Below are positions 1 to 6,709 of a stretch of 6,719 bases of DNA, piece by piece. This DNA is from JBKBXU01 sp046313675. GTDB lineage: Bacteria > Bacteroidota > Bacteroidia > Cytophagales > Cytophagaceae. Position numbers and translations under genes: made by a program. Below the pieces are notes generated by a model that made no database searches, had not been told where the DNA came from, and saw nothing but the letters and a program-made list of their open reading frames with translations. Each line of letters opens with the position of its first letter. Position 1 is the stretch's first letter. The stretch covers positions 1-6,719 of the forward strand of contig JBKBXU010000267.1 in the NCBI GenBank assembly GCA_046313675.1, given 5' to 3'.

Positions 1-46
1 GCCATTCTTTATTTTCGGCAAGAAAGTACGGTTTATTGTAGAGCAT
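1..46 (-). CDS. Possible 5' end of a gene running off the left edge (partial, unknown)
   Basis: On the minus strand an ATG at 46-44 opens a frame of 15 codons to the window edge, reading MLYNKPYFLAENKEW. An in-frame TAA lies at 61-59, so the start would be the ATG or lie very close to it. The composition, with aromatic residues and Asn/Lys/Glu, is plausible for a Bacteroidota cytosolic protein, but 15 codons cannot be assigned to a family. It would lie downstream of the sodA terminator in the same orientation, with about 145 bp of spacer. Short open stretches also exist on the plus strand here (1-75 and 2-70), so the call is tentative. Confidence 0.25.
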   Translation of the reverse strand, partial: MLYNKPYFLAENKEW

Positions 47-190
47 GGAATGTTGATATTATTCTATTAACTTAGCTATGTTAGCTTTGTTGTGGTTTTC
101 AGAAATTAATTTAATTTGTATCACTAGCTCGATAAGCATTAATTATGCTAATGGTTCACGTAATTCCTTAAAAGGTCATGTTTATAAATA

Positions 191-221
191 GAAAAGCCTC
201 TTCCATGATTTGAAAGAGGCT
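191..221 (-). terminator. Rho-independent terminator of the superoxide dismutase gene
   Basis: Read on the minus strand, AGCCTCTT (221-214) pairs perfectly with AAGAGGCT (202-195). A G-U wobble and a further G-C pair extend the stem to about 10 bp with a loop of about 7 nt. The stem is followed at once by a short U run (UUUC, then a U/A-rich stretch). It starts 19 bp after the sodA stop codon, the expected place for an intrinsic terminator. The U run is short, so termination may be partial. Confidence 0.75.
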
Positions 222-240
222 CTAATATATTTAGCTTTAA

Positions 241-855
241 TTATTTTGCTACTTGGTATCTTCTAGCTACTTCATCCCAATTGATTACATTCCAGAATGC
301 TGAAATATAATCTGGACGACGGTTTTGGTAGTGAAGGTAATACGCATGCTCCCAAACATCCAAACCTAGGATTGGTGTTCCAGCGCATCCGTTTGTGTCA
401 ACATCCATCAAAGGATTATCCTGGTTTGGTGTGGAGCAAACGCAAAGCTCTTTCTTGGAATCAACACATAACCAAGCCCATCCTGAGCCAAATCTTGTTG
501 CACCTGCATTGCTGAATTCTTCCTTGAACTTATCAAAAGAACCAAACTTTTTGTCAATCGCTTCAGCAAGCTTTCCAGTAGGCTTACCACCTCCGTTCGG
601 AGAAAGTATTTTCCAGAAAAGTGAATGATTAAAGTGTCCACCACCGTTATTTCTAACCGCAGCAGATGCTTTACTAATCTGCTTCATAATATCTTCAATA
701 GATTTATTCGCCAAATCAGTACCTTCTATTGCTTTATTTAGATTAGTCACGTAAGCATTGTGATGTTTCCCATGGTGTATCTCCATGGTTGCCTTATCAA
801 AATGTGGTTCCAAGGCATCGGAAGAATAAGGTAGTGATGGTAATTCAAAAGCCAT
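241..855 (-). CDS. sodA: Superoxide dismutase, Fe/Mn family, Mn-type
   Basis: This is a cytosolic superoxide dismutase that converts two superoxide ions to O2 and H2O2. Its 204 residues match the usual family length and there is no signal peptide. An N-terminal helical hairpin domain (about 1-85) is followed by the alpha/beta C-terminal domain. The four metal ligands are visible: H27 (in EIHHGKHH), H77 (GGGHFNHSLFW), D166 and H170 (in the signature DVWEHAYY). Gly in the GGGHFNH stretch and Gln145 in the NQDNPLM motif are the pattern of manganese enzymes. Iron enzymes carry their active-site Gln near position 70 instead, so Mn or cambialistic metal use is inferred. The ATG at 855 sits directly at the conserved N-terminus (FELPSLPYSSDALEP). 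The gene follows tadA by 42 bp, has its own promoter candidate at 897-890 and ends in a terminator. Four cysteines (130, 138, 140, 157) cluster in the C-terminal domain. Confidence 0.96.
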   Translation of the reverse strand: MAFELPSLPYSSDALEPHFDKATMEIHHGKHHNAYVTNLNKAIEGTDLANKSIEDIMKQISKASAAVRNNGGGHFNHSLFWKILSPNGGGKPTGKLAEAIDKKFGSFDKFKEEFSNAGATRFGSGWAWLCVDSKKELCVCSTPNQDNPLMDVDTNGCAGTPILGLDVWEHAYYLHYQNRRPDYISAFWNVINWDEVARRYQVAK

Positions 856-889
856 ATTATAAAAAATTTATAGGTTAAACATGAAAGTC

Positions 890-897
890 CAAAGTTA
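890..897 (-). promoter_or_regulatory. Candidate Bacteroidota -7 promoter element for sodA
   Basis: The minus strand reads TAACTTTG, an exact match to the Bacteroidota primary-sigma -7 consensus TAnnTTTG. It begins at the base right after the tadA stop codon and lies 34 bp before the sodA ATG. About 18 bp upstream, inside the end of tadA, is a T-rich run where the -33 TTTG box is expected, but an exact TTTG is missing. If used, it gives sodA a short leader of roughly 28 nt independent of tadA. The motif is seen; activity is inferred. Confidence 0.5.
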
Positions 898-1347
898 TCA
901 ATTTCTCAGTCTTTTAAAAAAATTCTGGAGTATCTGTTCGCATTCCGGAGCCATAATTCCACTTAAAACACTCGTCTTAGGGTGTAACACCTTTTGTCCC
1001 AGCAACGTAAAACCTTTCTTAGAATCTGAGGCTCCGTACACAACTCTTTTTACCTGAGCCCAATGAAGAGCGCCTGCGCACATAAGGCAAGGTTCCAGAG
1101 TAACAAAGAGGTCGCATTCCGGAAGATATTTACTCCCCAAATAATTAAAAGCGGAGGTCAAAGCAATCATTTCTGCATGAGCGGTGCAATCATTAAGTTG
1201 CTCGGTCTGATTATATGCCCTGGCAATAATTCTTCCCTTACAAACCACTACCGCACCTACAGGAACCTCATTCTGGTTATACGCATAATGAGCCTCCTTT
1301 AACGCCTCTTGCATAAAATGCTTGTCACTGAAAACAGATAATTCCAT
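898..1347 (-). CDS. tadA: tRNA-specific adenosine deaminase TadA (A34 to inosine)
   Basis: This zinc-dependent deaminase of the cytidine/deoxycytidylate deaminase fold converts the wobble adenosine 34 of tRNA-Arg(ACG) to inosine in the cytosol. At 149 residues it is the usual size. The zinc and catalytic residues are all present: H57 with the proton-shuttling E59 in the HAEM motif, and C87 and C90 in PCLMCAGA. The N-terminal helix and the VPVGAVVV strand around residues 28-35 are typical of the family, as is the core YGASDSKKG segment at about 104-112. The ATG at 1347 lies 8 bp after the stop of the upstream secreted-protein gene, with no clear Shine-Dalgarno sequence, so the two are probably cotranscribed. 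Guanine deaminases share the fold, but the HAEM and PCLMCAGAL context and the RVVYGASD stretch favour TadA. Confidence 0.93.
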   Translation of the reverse strand: MELSVFSDKHFMQEALKEAHYAYNQNEVPVGAVVVCKGRIIARAYNQTEQLNDCTAHAEMIALTSAFNYLGSKYLPECDLFVTLEPCLMCAGALHWAQVKRVVYGASDSKKGFTLLGQKVLHPKTSVLSGIMAPECEQILQNFFKRLRN

Positions 1348-1355
1348 TAATTGTT

Positions 1356-2033
1356 TTATCTGAATGTTGGTACTTCCTCTTTTTTCTCTGCATCTTTTGG
1401 AGGCCCCGGTTTATCAGGCTTCGGATCAGGCTTAGGTTCTCTCTCCTTCTGCTCTTTCTGCTCAACAGGAAGGCTTCTAAGCTTAGATGGATTAATTTTT
1501 ACAGACTCCATCATCTCGTGGGCAACCGGAGCCCAATCCTTACGCATATGCGCAGGACACATCATATGAAAAATAAATATTCTGTCATTGATGACGATGT
1601 ATTGCACATAAAAATAATTTTTTATTCTATCGACCGTAGAAGTAAATTCCAAAAACACATATTCTTTGCCATTTATAGTCTTTACCCCTTCATCAATCAT
1701 ATCCACTTTCGTAAACATGCTCATTACAGTAGACTTGTATAGCTTTTTAAGCAATTCAAGATCATTGAACCGCCAATTGACTGTGGCTACATTAAAACCG
1801 AAGCCCACATTTCGATCAGGTGATGTATATAAAGCAAGAGGTTTCCTATGGGATACATAACGAATAGCCATGTCTGACTCCAACATCTGAGTAAATTCTA
1901 CAGGTAGCTGCATCTTTACCCCGTTCACAATATTTTTTTTCTTCAGCTTTTGCCCGAAGGTATCGACGGAAGAAACTGTAAGCAAAGGGGTTAGTATTGC
2001 CAATATGATTAATAACCTTCTCATGAAGTCCAT
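1356..2033 (-). CDS. Secreted protein of unknown function with Pro/Lys/Glu-rich tail
   Basis: I do not recognise a named family. The 225-residue product begins with two Arg and a hydrophobic stretch (about 5-21) that reads as a Sec signal peptide, with likely cleavage before or near K29 (after FGQ). No lipobox Cys is seen, so it should be periplasmic or secreted. The core (about 35-183) alternates beta-like segments and helices: LPVEF near the start, a helical DLELLKKLYKS region, NGKEYVFLEFTS, YFYVQYIVINDRIFIFHMMCP, then a last helix ending in MMESVKI. This pattern recalls PsbP/DcrB-like single-domain periplasmic proteins, which is inference by shape only. Residues about 189-225 are a low-complexity tail rich in Pro, Lys and Glu, probably disordered. 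The ATG at 2033 is used here; a second ATG three codons in (2024, MRRLL) would give an equally good signal peptide. It heads a probable unit with tadA, 8 bp downstream. Confidence 0.8.
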   Translation of the reverse strand: MDFMRRLLIILAILTPLLTVSSVDTFGQKLKKKNIVNGVKMQLPVEFTQMLESDMAIRYVSHRKPLALYTSPDRNVGFGFNVATVNWRFNDLELLKKLYKSTVMSMFTKVDMIDEGVKTINGKEYVFLEFTSTVDRIKNYFYVQYIVINDRIFIFHMMCPAHMRKDWAPVAHEMMESVKINPSKLRSLPVEQKEQKEREPKPDPKPDKPGPPKDAEKKEEVPTFR

Positions 2034-2130
2034 TTTAGTGCAAAATATACTTAATTTATTCTTCTCATCTAAAAATAAAATCTTTAAAAATTTAAGATTC
2101 AGTTTTTTTGTTCTTTATAACGACAAAACA

Positions 2131-2162
2131 TTTGATTAAATTCGCAAATCTGTTTATTTTTT
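2131..2162 (+). promoter_or_regulatory. Candidate aspS promoter in the divergent intergenic region
   Basis: TTTG at 2131-2134 is followed after 20 bp by TATTTTTT at 2155-2162. This is one base off the Bacteroidota -7 consensus TAnnTTTG and within the usual -33/-7 spacing. It would start transcription only about 6-10 nt before the aspS ATG. An alternative pair is TTTG at 2107-2110 with AACATTTG at 2127-2134, also one mismatch but with a 16-bp spacer. The region is very A/T-rich, so chance matches are likely. Confidence 0.3.
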
Positions 2163-2175
2163 AAAAAAGAAAATT

Positions 2176-3942
2176 ATGCTTAGAAGCCATACCTGCGGTG
2201 AATTACGTATAGCCGATGTAGATAAAGAAGTTGTACTTTGTGGATGGGTGCAAAAAATAAGGGATAAAGGTGGGATGATATGGATAGATCTGAGAGATCG
2301 CTATGGGATTACACAATTATTAATTGAAGAAAAAACGTCTGAAGCCCAGGTTGTTGAGATAGCACGAAAAATCAACAGAGAATTTGTACTGATGATATCC
2401 GGTAAAGTAATCGAACGGGTATCAAAAAACCCTAAAATTCCTACCGGTGATATTGAAATTAAATTAGCTGAAATTAAAATTCTTAACGCCGCTAAAATAC
2501 CTCCATTTATCATAGAAGACGAAACCGATGGCGGGGATGAGTTGCGAATGAAATATCGCTACCTGGATCTGAGACGGGCTATAGTGAGAAAAAATCTTGA
2601 GTTGAGACACAAAATAGCAAAAGAAACGCGTGCCTACCTGGATGAACAGAATTTCATAGAAGTTGAAACGCCGGTGTTGATCAAATCCACGCCGGAAGGA
2701 GCCAGAGACTTTGTTGTTCCGTCAAGATTAAACCCAAATCAATTTTACGCATTACCTCAATCGCCCCAGACATTTAAGCAATTGCTTATGGTTTCCGGCT
2801 TTGATCGTTATTACCAGATTGTAAAATGCTTCAGGGACGAAGACTTAAGAGCCGATCGCCAGCCGGAGTTTACGCAGATAGATTGTGAAATGTCCTTTAT
2901 TACACAGGAAGACATACTCAATATTTTCGAAGGAATGGTGAAGCATTTATTCCTAAAAGTAAAAGGAATAGATATTGGTGAGGTTCCACGGATGTCCTAC
3001 GCCGATGCCATGAAGTTTTACGGGAGTGACAAGCCGGATACGCGCTTTGAAATGCGTTTCGTAGAACTTAATGATCTTGCAAAAAATAAAGGTTTTGTAG
3101 TGTTTGATAATGCAGAACTGGTCGTTGGCATTAACGCCAAAGGTTGTGCAGGCTTCACTAGAAAGGAAGTTGACGAGCTAACCGATTTCGTCAAACGACC
3201 TCAGGTTGGTTCCAAAGGATTGGTTTATGTTCGATTCAATGAAGATGGAACCATTAAGTCATCGGTTGACAAATTCTATTCAGAAGAAGATCTAAGACGC
3301 TGGGGCCAGGAAGCAAATGTGGAAAAAGGAGATCTTCTGCTTATCCTTGCCGGAGAGGGAAACCAAACCCGTGCAGCATTAAACGAACTCCGCCTTGAAA
3401 TGGGGAAGAAGCTGGGGCTAAGAAATAAGGACGTCTATTCTCCGCTTTGGGTAACTGATTTTCCTTTATTGGAATGGAACGAAGAAGAAGGCCGCTGGTT
3501 TGCCATGCACCATCCGTTTACATCGCCCAAGCCGGAAGACATGGCGCTGCTCGAAAAAGACCCCGGACAGGTAAGAGCAAACGCCTATGACCTTGTTATA
3601 AACGGAGTTGAAATAGGTGGAGGGTCTATAAGGATACATGACCGAAAGGTGCAGGAAATGATGTTCCAAAAGCTGGGCTTCACTGAGGAAGAAGCCAAAG
3701 AACAGTTTGGATTTCTTATGGAGGCTTTTGAATACGGAGCACCTCCACATGGTGGAATAGCTTTAGGGTTTGACAGGCTTTGTGCTTTATTTGGTGGTGC
3801 CGATACCATCAGAGATTATATCGCATTCCCTAAAAACAATTCCGGAAGAGATGTAATGATTGATTCTCCATCCACGATTAGCAACAAGCAGTTGGATGAA
3901 TTATACATCAGCACCAATCAGATTGCAGAGCAGAAAAAATAA
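2176..3942 (+). CDS. aspS: Aspartyl-tRNA synthetase, bacterial type
   Basis: This class II aminoacyl-tRNA synthetase activates aspartate with ATP and charges tRNA-Asp in the cytosol. The 588 residues are the normal bacterial length. The order is an OB-fold anticodon-binding domain (about 1-105, with GWVQKIRDKGG), then the catalytic core. The core holds the TPEGARDF flipping-loop region (172-179), YALPQSPQ and motif 2 FRDEDLRADRQPEFTQID (219-236). The bacterial GAD insertion domain spans about 285-405, followed by AMHHPFTSP (443-451), GGGSIRIHD and motif 3 GIALGFDRL (527-535). The ATG at 2176 fits the conserved N-terminus (RSHTCGELR) and is preceded by an A-rich leader without a Shine-Dalgarno sequence. 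Lys at 31 and at 84 occupy positions linked to tRNA-Asp versus tRNA-Asn discrimination, so the enzyme may be discriminating; this is inference. It is a single gene, divergent from the secreted-protein gene and convergent with the pentapeptide gene. Confidence 0.98.
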   Translation: MLRSHTCGELRIADVDKEVVLCGWVQKIRDKGGMIWIDLRDRYGITQLLIEEKTSEAQVVEIARKINREFVLMISGKVIERVSKNPKIPTGDIEIKLAEIKILNAAKIPPFIIEDETDGGDELRMKYRYLDLRRAIVRKNLELRHKIAKETRAYLDEQNFIEVETPVLIKSTPEGARDFVVPSRLNPNQFYALPQSPQTFKQLLMVSGFDRYYQIVKCFRDEDLRADRQPEFTQIDCEMSFITQEDILNIFEGMVKHLFLKVKGIDIGEVPRMSYADAMKFYGSDKPDTRFEMRFVELNDLAKNKGFVVFDNAELVVGINAKGCAGFTRKEVDELTDFVKRPQVGSKGLVYVRFNEDGTIKSSVDKFYSEEDLRRWGQEANVEKGDLLLILAGEGNQTRAALNELRLEMGKKLGLRNKDVYSPLWVTDFPLLEWNEEEGRWFAMHHPFTSPKPEDMALLEKDPGQVRANAYDLVINGVEIGGGSIRIHDRKVQEMMFQKLGFTEEEAKEQFGFLMEAFEYGAPPHGGIALGFDRLCALFGGADTIRDYIAFPKNNSGRDVMIDSPSTISNKQLDELYISTNQIAEQKK

Positions 3943-3951
3943 CTGACCCCA

Positions 3952-4001
3952 TATTACCAGAGCATCAAAAGAGCAAAAAATCTTTTGATGCTCTGGTAAT
4001 A
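3952..4001. terminator. Perfect 21-bp inverted repeat between convergent genes, probable bidirectional terminator
   Basis: Positions 3952-3972 are exactly complementary to 3981-4001, with an 8-nt loop GCAAAAAA. The structure starts 10 bp after the aspS stop and ends 8 bp before the stop codon of the opposing pentapeptide gene, so it fills the gap. Its symmetric placement fits a hairpin that ends both transcripts. Neither strand has a U run directly after the stem: plus reads GUAAGGCUC, and on minus the nearest U run begins about 12 nt beyond. It is therefore not a classical intrinsic terminator and may act by RNA 3'-end protection or with a factor. Confidence 0.6.
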
Positions 4002-4009
4002 GTAAGGCT

Positions 4010-4906
4010 CTATGAAACACGAATCGTTAAATTTGGACACTGCTCAAGTATCTCTTTATACAGATTCTCATCCATTATAGGCCTGTTTAGGTGTTTAATA
4101 TTCTGAAATTGTTCCGCCGACAAACCAGTGGTTCCGGTAAAATTGGCCATATACAAATTTGCAGCTTCAAAATTTGCTCCGGAGAGATCGCTCCCTGAGA
4201 AATCCGGTTCCATCAAAAAGGCTTTACCAAAATCCGCCTTAATAAGAAGGCCGTTTTTAAAGTTTGTTTTTATTCCCCGCACAGAAATCAGACATGCGGC
4301 ATTAAGGGAGGCTCCCTGAAAATTAGTTTTATTCAACGTAGCACCTTCCAGATTAAGGTAGTTCAATTTTCCGTCTGAAAAATCTGTTTCGCTCAAAATA
4401 GAGAAGCTCAAATCTGCGCTGTTTAAGTTCGACTCATACAGCTCGGCTCCACTAAGATTTACATTTTTCAAATAACATTGATGAAGGTCAAGCTTACGTA
4501 CATTTTCCCTTAGGAGTCTTTTAATATTACCAAGGATCTTGAAATTAGCTTCCTCCGATTTCCAAAGTCTGATGTCCTCGATCTCTTCACGGTATCTGTT
4601 AATCCTTATTCTCTTTTCACCACGCTTATTCAACCAGTACAAAAGGATACCTATAATAGCAACATCAAAAAGCATTCCATGAGCCTCAATTAAAATACTC
4701 CGAAAATACTCCGTCGGATCATCTTTAAAATAGGGTATGGTTAAAAAAACTATGATAATAGTCAATACAATAAAAGTAACTGAAGTGCTAATAATAGGGT
4801 CAGAAAACGCTCCTCTTAATCTACTTTCCTGAATCTTAAAAAACCTGCTCTTTAAGTTCGACTCTATGCTCCTCTTCTTTTTTGAAAAATTATCTACTAA
4901 TTCCAT
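4010..4906 (-). CDS. Membrane-anchored pentapeptide-repeat protein
   Basis: The 298-residue product has three parts. A charged N-terminus (1-35) precedes two likely transmembrane helices, about 41-58 and 75-92, separated by a short KDDPTEYF loop. A basic, helical linker (about 94-135, with INRYREEIEDIRLWKSEEA) then leads to the repeat domain. Residues about 137-262 are pentapeptide repeats of the A(D/N)LXX type, such as LSGAELYESNLNSADLS and LSGANFEAANLYMANF, which should form a right-handed quadrilateral beta-helix. The repeats after about 175 favour Phe at the central position. The C-terminus (about 261-298) is a non-repeat cap beginning GLSAEQF. With this topology the repeats and both termini would face the cytoplasm. 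Function is unknown: pentapeptide proteins include DNA mimics and scaffolds, but a membrane anchor argues against a free DNA-gyrase mimic. The ATG at 4906 lies inside a small hairpin. The gene follows the symporter on the same strand after 180 bp with its own promoter candidate. Confidence 0.9.
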   Translation of the reverse strand: MELVDNFSKKKRSIESNLKSRFFKIQESRLRGAFSDPIISTSVTFIVLTIIIVFLTIPYFKDDPTEYFRSILIEAHGMLFDVAIIGILLYWLNKRGEKRIRINRYREEIEDIRLWKSEEANFKILGNIKRLLRENVRKLDLHQCYLKNVNLSGAELYESNLNSADLSFSILSETDFSDGKLNYLNLEGATLNKTNFQGASLNAACLISVRGIKTNFKNGLLIKADFGKAFLMEPDFSGSDLSGANFEAANLYMANFTGTTGLSAEQFQNIKHLNRPIMDENLYKEILEQCPNLTIRVS

Positions 4907-4927
4907 AAGCTGATTGGGTACTTATGG
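4903..4927 (-). promoter_or_regulatory. Small hairpin enclosing the start codon of the pentapeptide-repeat gene
   Basis: On the minus-strand transcript CCATAAG (4927-4921) pairs perfectly with CTTATGG (4909-4903), with an 11-nt loop. The second arm contains the AUG start codon. Two further pairs are possible beyond one mismatch. A 7-bp, mostly A-U stem is weak, so an effect on translation initiation is only a possibility, and a chance repeat is not excluded. Confidence 0.25.
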
Positions 4928-4995
4928 GATTATTCGAAAAAACAGCCCAAAAAGTTTACTATTCCATTAGAAAACAGAAAAGTTCTTTAAAATGT

Positions 4996-5003
4996 CAAAT
5001 ATA
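4996..5003 (-). promoter_or_regulatory. Candidate -7 promoter element for the pentapeptide-repeat gene
   Basis: The minus strand reads TATATTTG, an exact match to the Bacteroidota TAnnTTTG consensus, about 90 bp before the pentapeptide gene start. No good TTTG box is found at the usual distance upstream; only a TTG lies farther away at 5033-5031. If active, it would leave a leader of roughly 80 nt. The rest of the 180-bp gap (4907-5086) shows no convincing gene and no clear terminator for the symporter. Confidence 0.4.
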
Positions 5004-5086
5004 GTATGGAAATATTTAAAAATCTGACTGCAAGATGTCCTATGCACTAAAAACACCACTTAAGTAAATTGAAAGTCTATACCAGA

Positions 5087-6709
5087 TTATTTATATTTCT
5101 TAATCTCCCCGGTCTTAATTCTTCTCAAATAATCATTGAGGTCACGTTTAATCTCAGGCGCCATAAGGTACATCCCTATGATATTAGGAAAGCTCATTGC
5201 AAAAATCATGGCATCTGAAAAATCTATAACATTCCCAAGGCTCATAGCCGATCCTACTACTACAAAAAAGCAGAAAACAATTTTATAACTGTAATCTGCG
5301 GCTTTAGATTGCCCAAAAAGATACGTCCAGGACTTCAACCCATAGTATGACCATGAAAGCATCGTAGAAAAGGCAAAAAGAATAACGGCAATCGAAAGTA
5401 TATAAGGAAACCACCATATGACAAGCTCGAATGCTGATGAAGTTAAAGAAATCCCAACAGCGGTGTCGGTGCCTGCCACATTCTGGTACTGTCCGGTACT
5501 AACAATAACTAAGGCCGTCATAGTACAAATAACGACCGTATCAATAAACGGCTCCAGGAGAGCGACTATACCTTCACTCACCGGTTCATTGGTTTTTACT
5601 GCAGAATGTGCAATAGAAGCAGATCCAACACCGGCTTCATTGGAAAAGGCCGCCCTTTGGAAACCCCGTATAAGAACTCCGAGAAAACCTCCATACATGG
5701 CATCCGGAACAAAGGCCTGACCGATTATTATACCAAATGTCTCAGGAAGTACCGCAAAATTATTTATCAGAACTACAATTGCGCCCAAAACATACACAAG
5801 GCACATGAAGGGTACAATTTTCTCGGTAACCCTGGCAATGGATTTAATACCTCCTATAATTACCAGTCCTACCAGAACGGACATGATCACACCAATCATC
5901 CAGGCGCTGTTGGCAAAAAAACTTTCTGCGCCACCGGTTATATTAATTAATTGTCTTGCTGCCTGATTTCCCTGAAACATATTTCCGCCACCGAAAGACC
6001 CTCCTATGCACATAATGGCAAAAAAAGCTGCCAAAACACGCCCTGTTATTACCCATCCTCTTTTTGCAAAACCTTTGCTGATATAATACATTGGCCCTCC
6101 GGATACAGATCCGTCAGGATTTTCAATTCTATACTTTACTCCAAGCGTACATTCAAGAAATTTTGATGTCATTCCCAGAAACCCGGCAACTACCATCCAA
6201 AAGGTTGCCCCCGGGCCTCCAAGGGAAATTGCAACTGCTACCCCGGCAATATTACCTAAGCCCACAGTGCCTGACAATGCCGTAGCCAGTGCCTGAAAGT
6301 GATTTACCTCTCCCGCATCATTAGGATTGTCATAGTCTCCTTTTACAATTGAAATGGCATGCCGAAAAGACCGAATGTTTACAAATTTTAAGAAAAATGT
6401 AAAAAATACCGCTGCGCCAATTAACCAATAAATAATGAATGGATACTTTCCCAATGGGATAAACACAATGTTGGAAATAATATTTGTGATTGGGGCAAAT
6501 GCCTGATTAATTTGCTCATCCACACTCAGTTCTTCAGGATAAGAGATTACGAAACCCAAGGCCTCAAGATCTGAGAGACCAAAATCATAGCGGCTAAGTA
6601 TTTTATACTCCCTCTGTATGACTTCCCAACTATAACTTGCCAGCGTGTCCAAGTGAAAAACATAAACACTCATAGTGTCTCTCTTCAATCCCGAAATGAC
6701 CTGTTGCAA
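5087..6709 (-). CDS. Sodium:alanine/glycine symporter (AGCS family) with unusual N-terminal extension, 5' end possibly outside the window
   Basis: This inner-membrane Na+-coupled amino-acid symporter most likely imports alanine or glycine; some relatives take glutamine. The AGCS core runs from about residue 62 to 540 with roughly ten or eleven hydrophobic segments. It has the family hallmarks GTVGLGNIAGVA (148-159), GGPGATFWM (164-172), SGGPMYY (203-209) and AFSNEAGVGSA (354-364). The C-terminus ends in a basic tail (IKKYK). Residues about 1-60 are not part of the AGCS fold. They read as a soluble, aromatic-rich segment (VYVFHLDTL, YSWEVIQREYKILSRYD, LGFVISYP), where Bacteroidota relatives, as I recall them, carry a signal peptide before a SIDEKIN-like start (here LSVDEQIN). 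The assigned start at 6709 is a TTG; an ATG at 6673 (residue 13) follows a purine-rich GAAGAGAG. The frame stays open to the window edge, so the gene may be longer. No clear terminator follows. Confidence 0.9.
   Translation of the reverse strand: MQQVISGLKRDTMSVYVFHLDTLASYSWEVIQREYKILSRYDFGLSDLEALGFVISYPEELSVDEQINQAFAPITNIISNIVFIPLGKYPFIIYWLIGAAVFFTFFLKFVNIRSFRHAISIVKGDYDNPNDAGEVNHFQALATALSGTVGLGNIAGVAVAISLGGPGATFWMVVAGFLGMTSKFLECTLGVKYRIENPDGSVSGGPMYYISKGFAKRGWVITGRVLAAFFAIMCIGGSFGGGNMFQGNQAARQLINITGGAESFFANSAWMIGVIMSVLVGLVIIGGIKSIARVTEKIVPFMCLVYVLGAIVVLINNFAVLPETFGIIIGQAFVPDAMYGGFLGVLIRGFQRAAFSNEAGVGSASIAHSAVKTNEPVSEGIVALLEPFIDTVVICTMTALVIVSTGQYQNVAGTDTAVGISLTSSAFELVIWWFPYILSIAVILFAFSTMLSWSYYGLKSWTYLFGQSKAADYSYKIVFCFFVVVGSAMSLGNVIDFSDAMIFAMSFPNIIGMYLMAPEIKRDLNDYLRRIKTGEIKKYK

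Noticed and set aside
82..89. Exact -7 consensus TAGCTTTG on the plus strand
   Set aside because: No TTTG box at the right distance upstream and no plus-strand gene to serve until aspS at 2176; a six-base motif is expected by chance in A/T-rich DNA.
59..139. Minus-strand mini-ORF of 26 codons (ATG at 139-137)
   Set aside because: Short, very A/T-rich, without a ribosome-binding signal or recognisable motif; expected by chance in an intergenic stretch.
135..149. Small inverted repeat AGCAT-N5-ATGCT
   Set aside because: Arms of only 5 bp; too short to claim an operator without a partner regulator or a second copy.
2079..2099. Inverted repeat AATCTT-N9-AAGATT in the divergent intergenic region
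   Set aside because: Six-base A/T-rich arms are common by chance here and no regulator gene is nearby.
5058..5065. Palindrome ACTTAAGT downstream of the symporter stop
   Set aside because: Eight bases with no loop and no U run; cannot serve as a terminator.
5418..5950. Plus-strand open frames of about 100 and 114 codons opposite the symporter
   Set aside because: They lie wholly antisense to a strongly conserved membrane-protein frame, have no family motifs and look like shadows.
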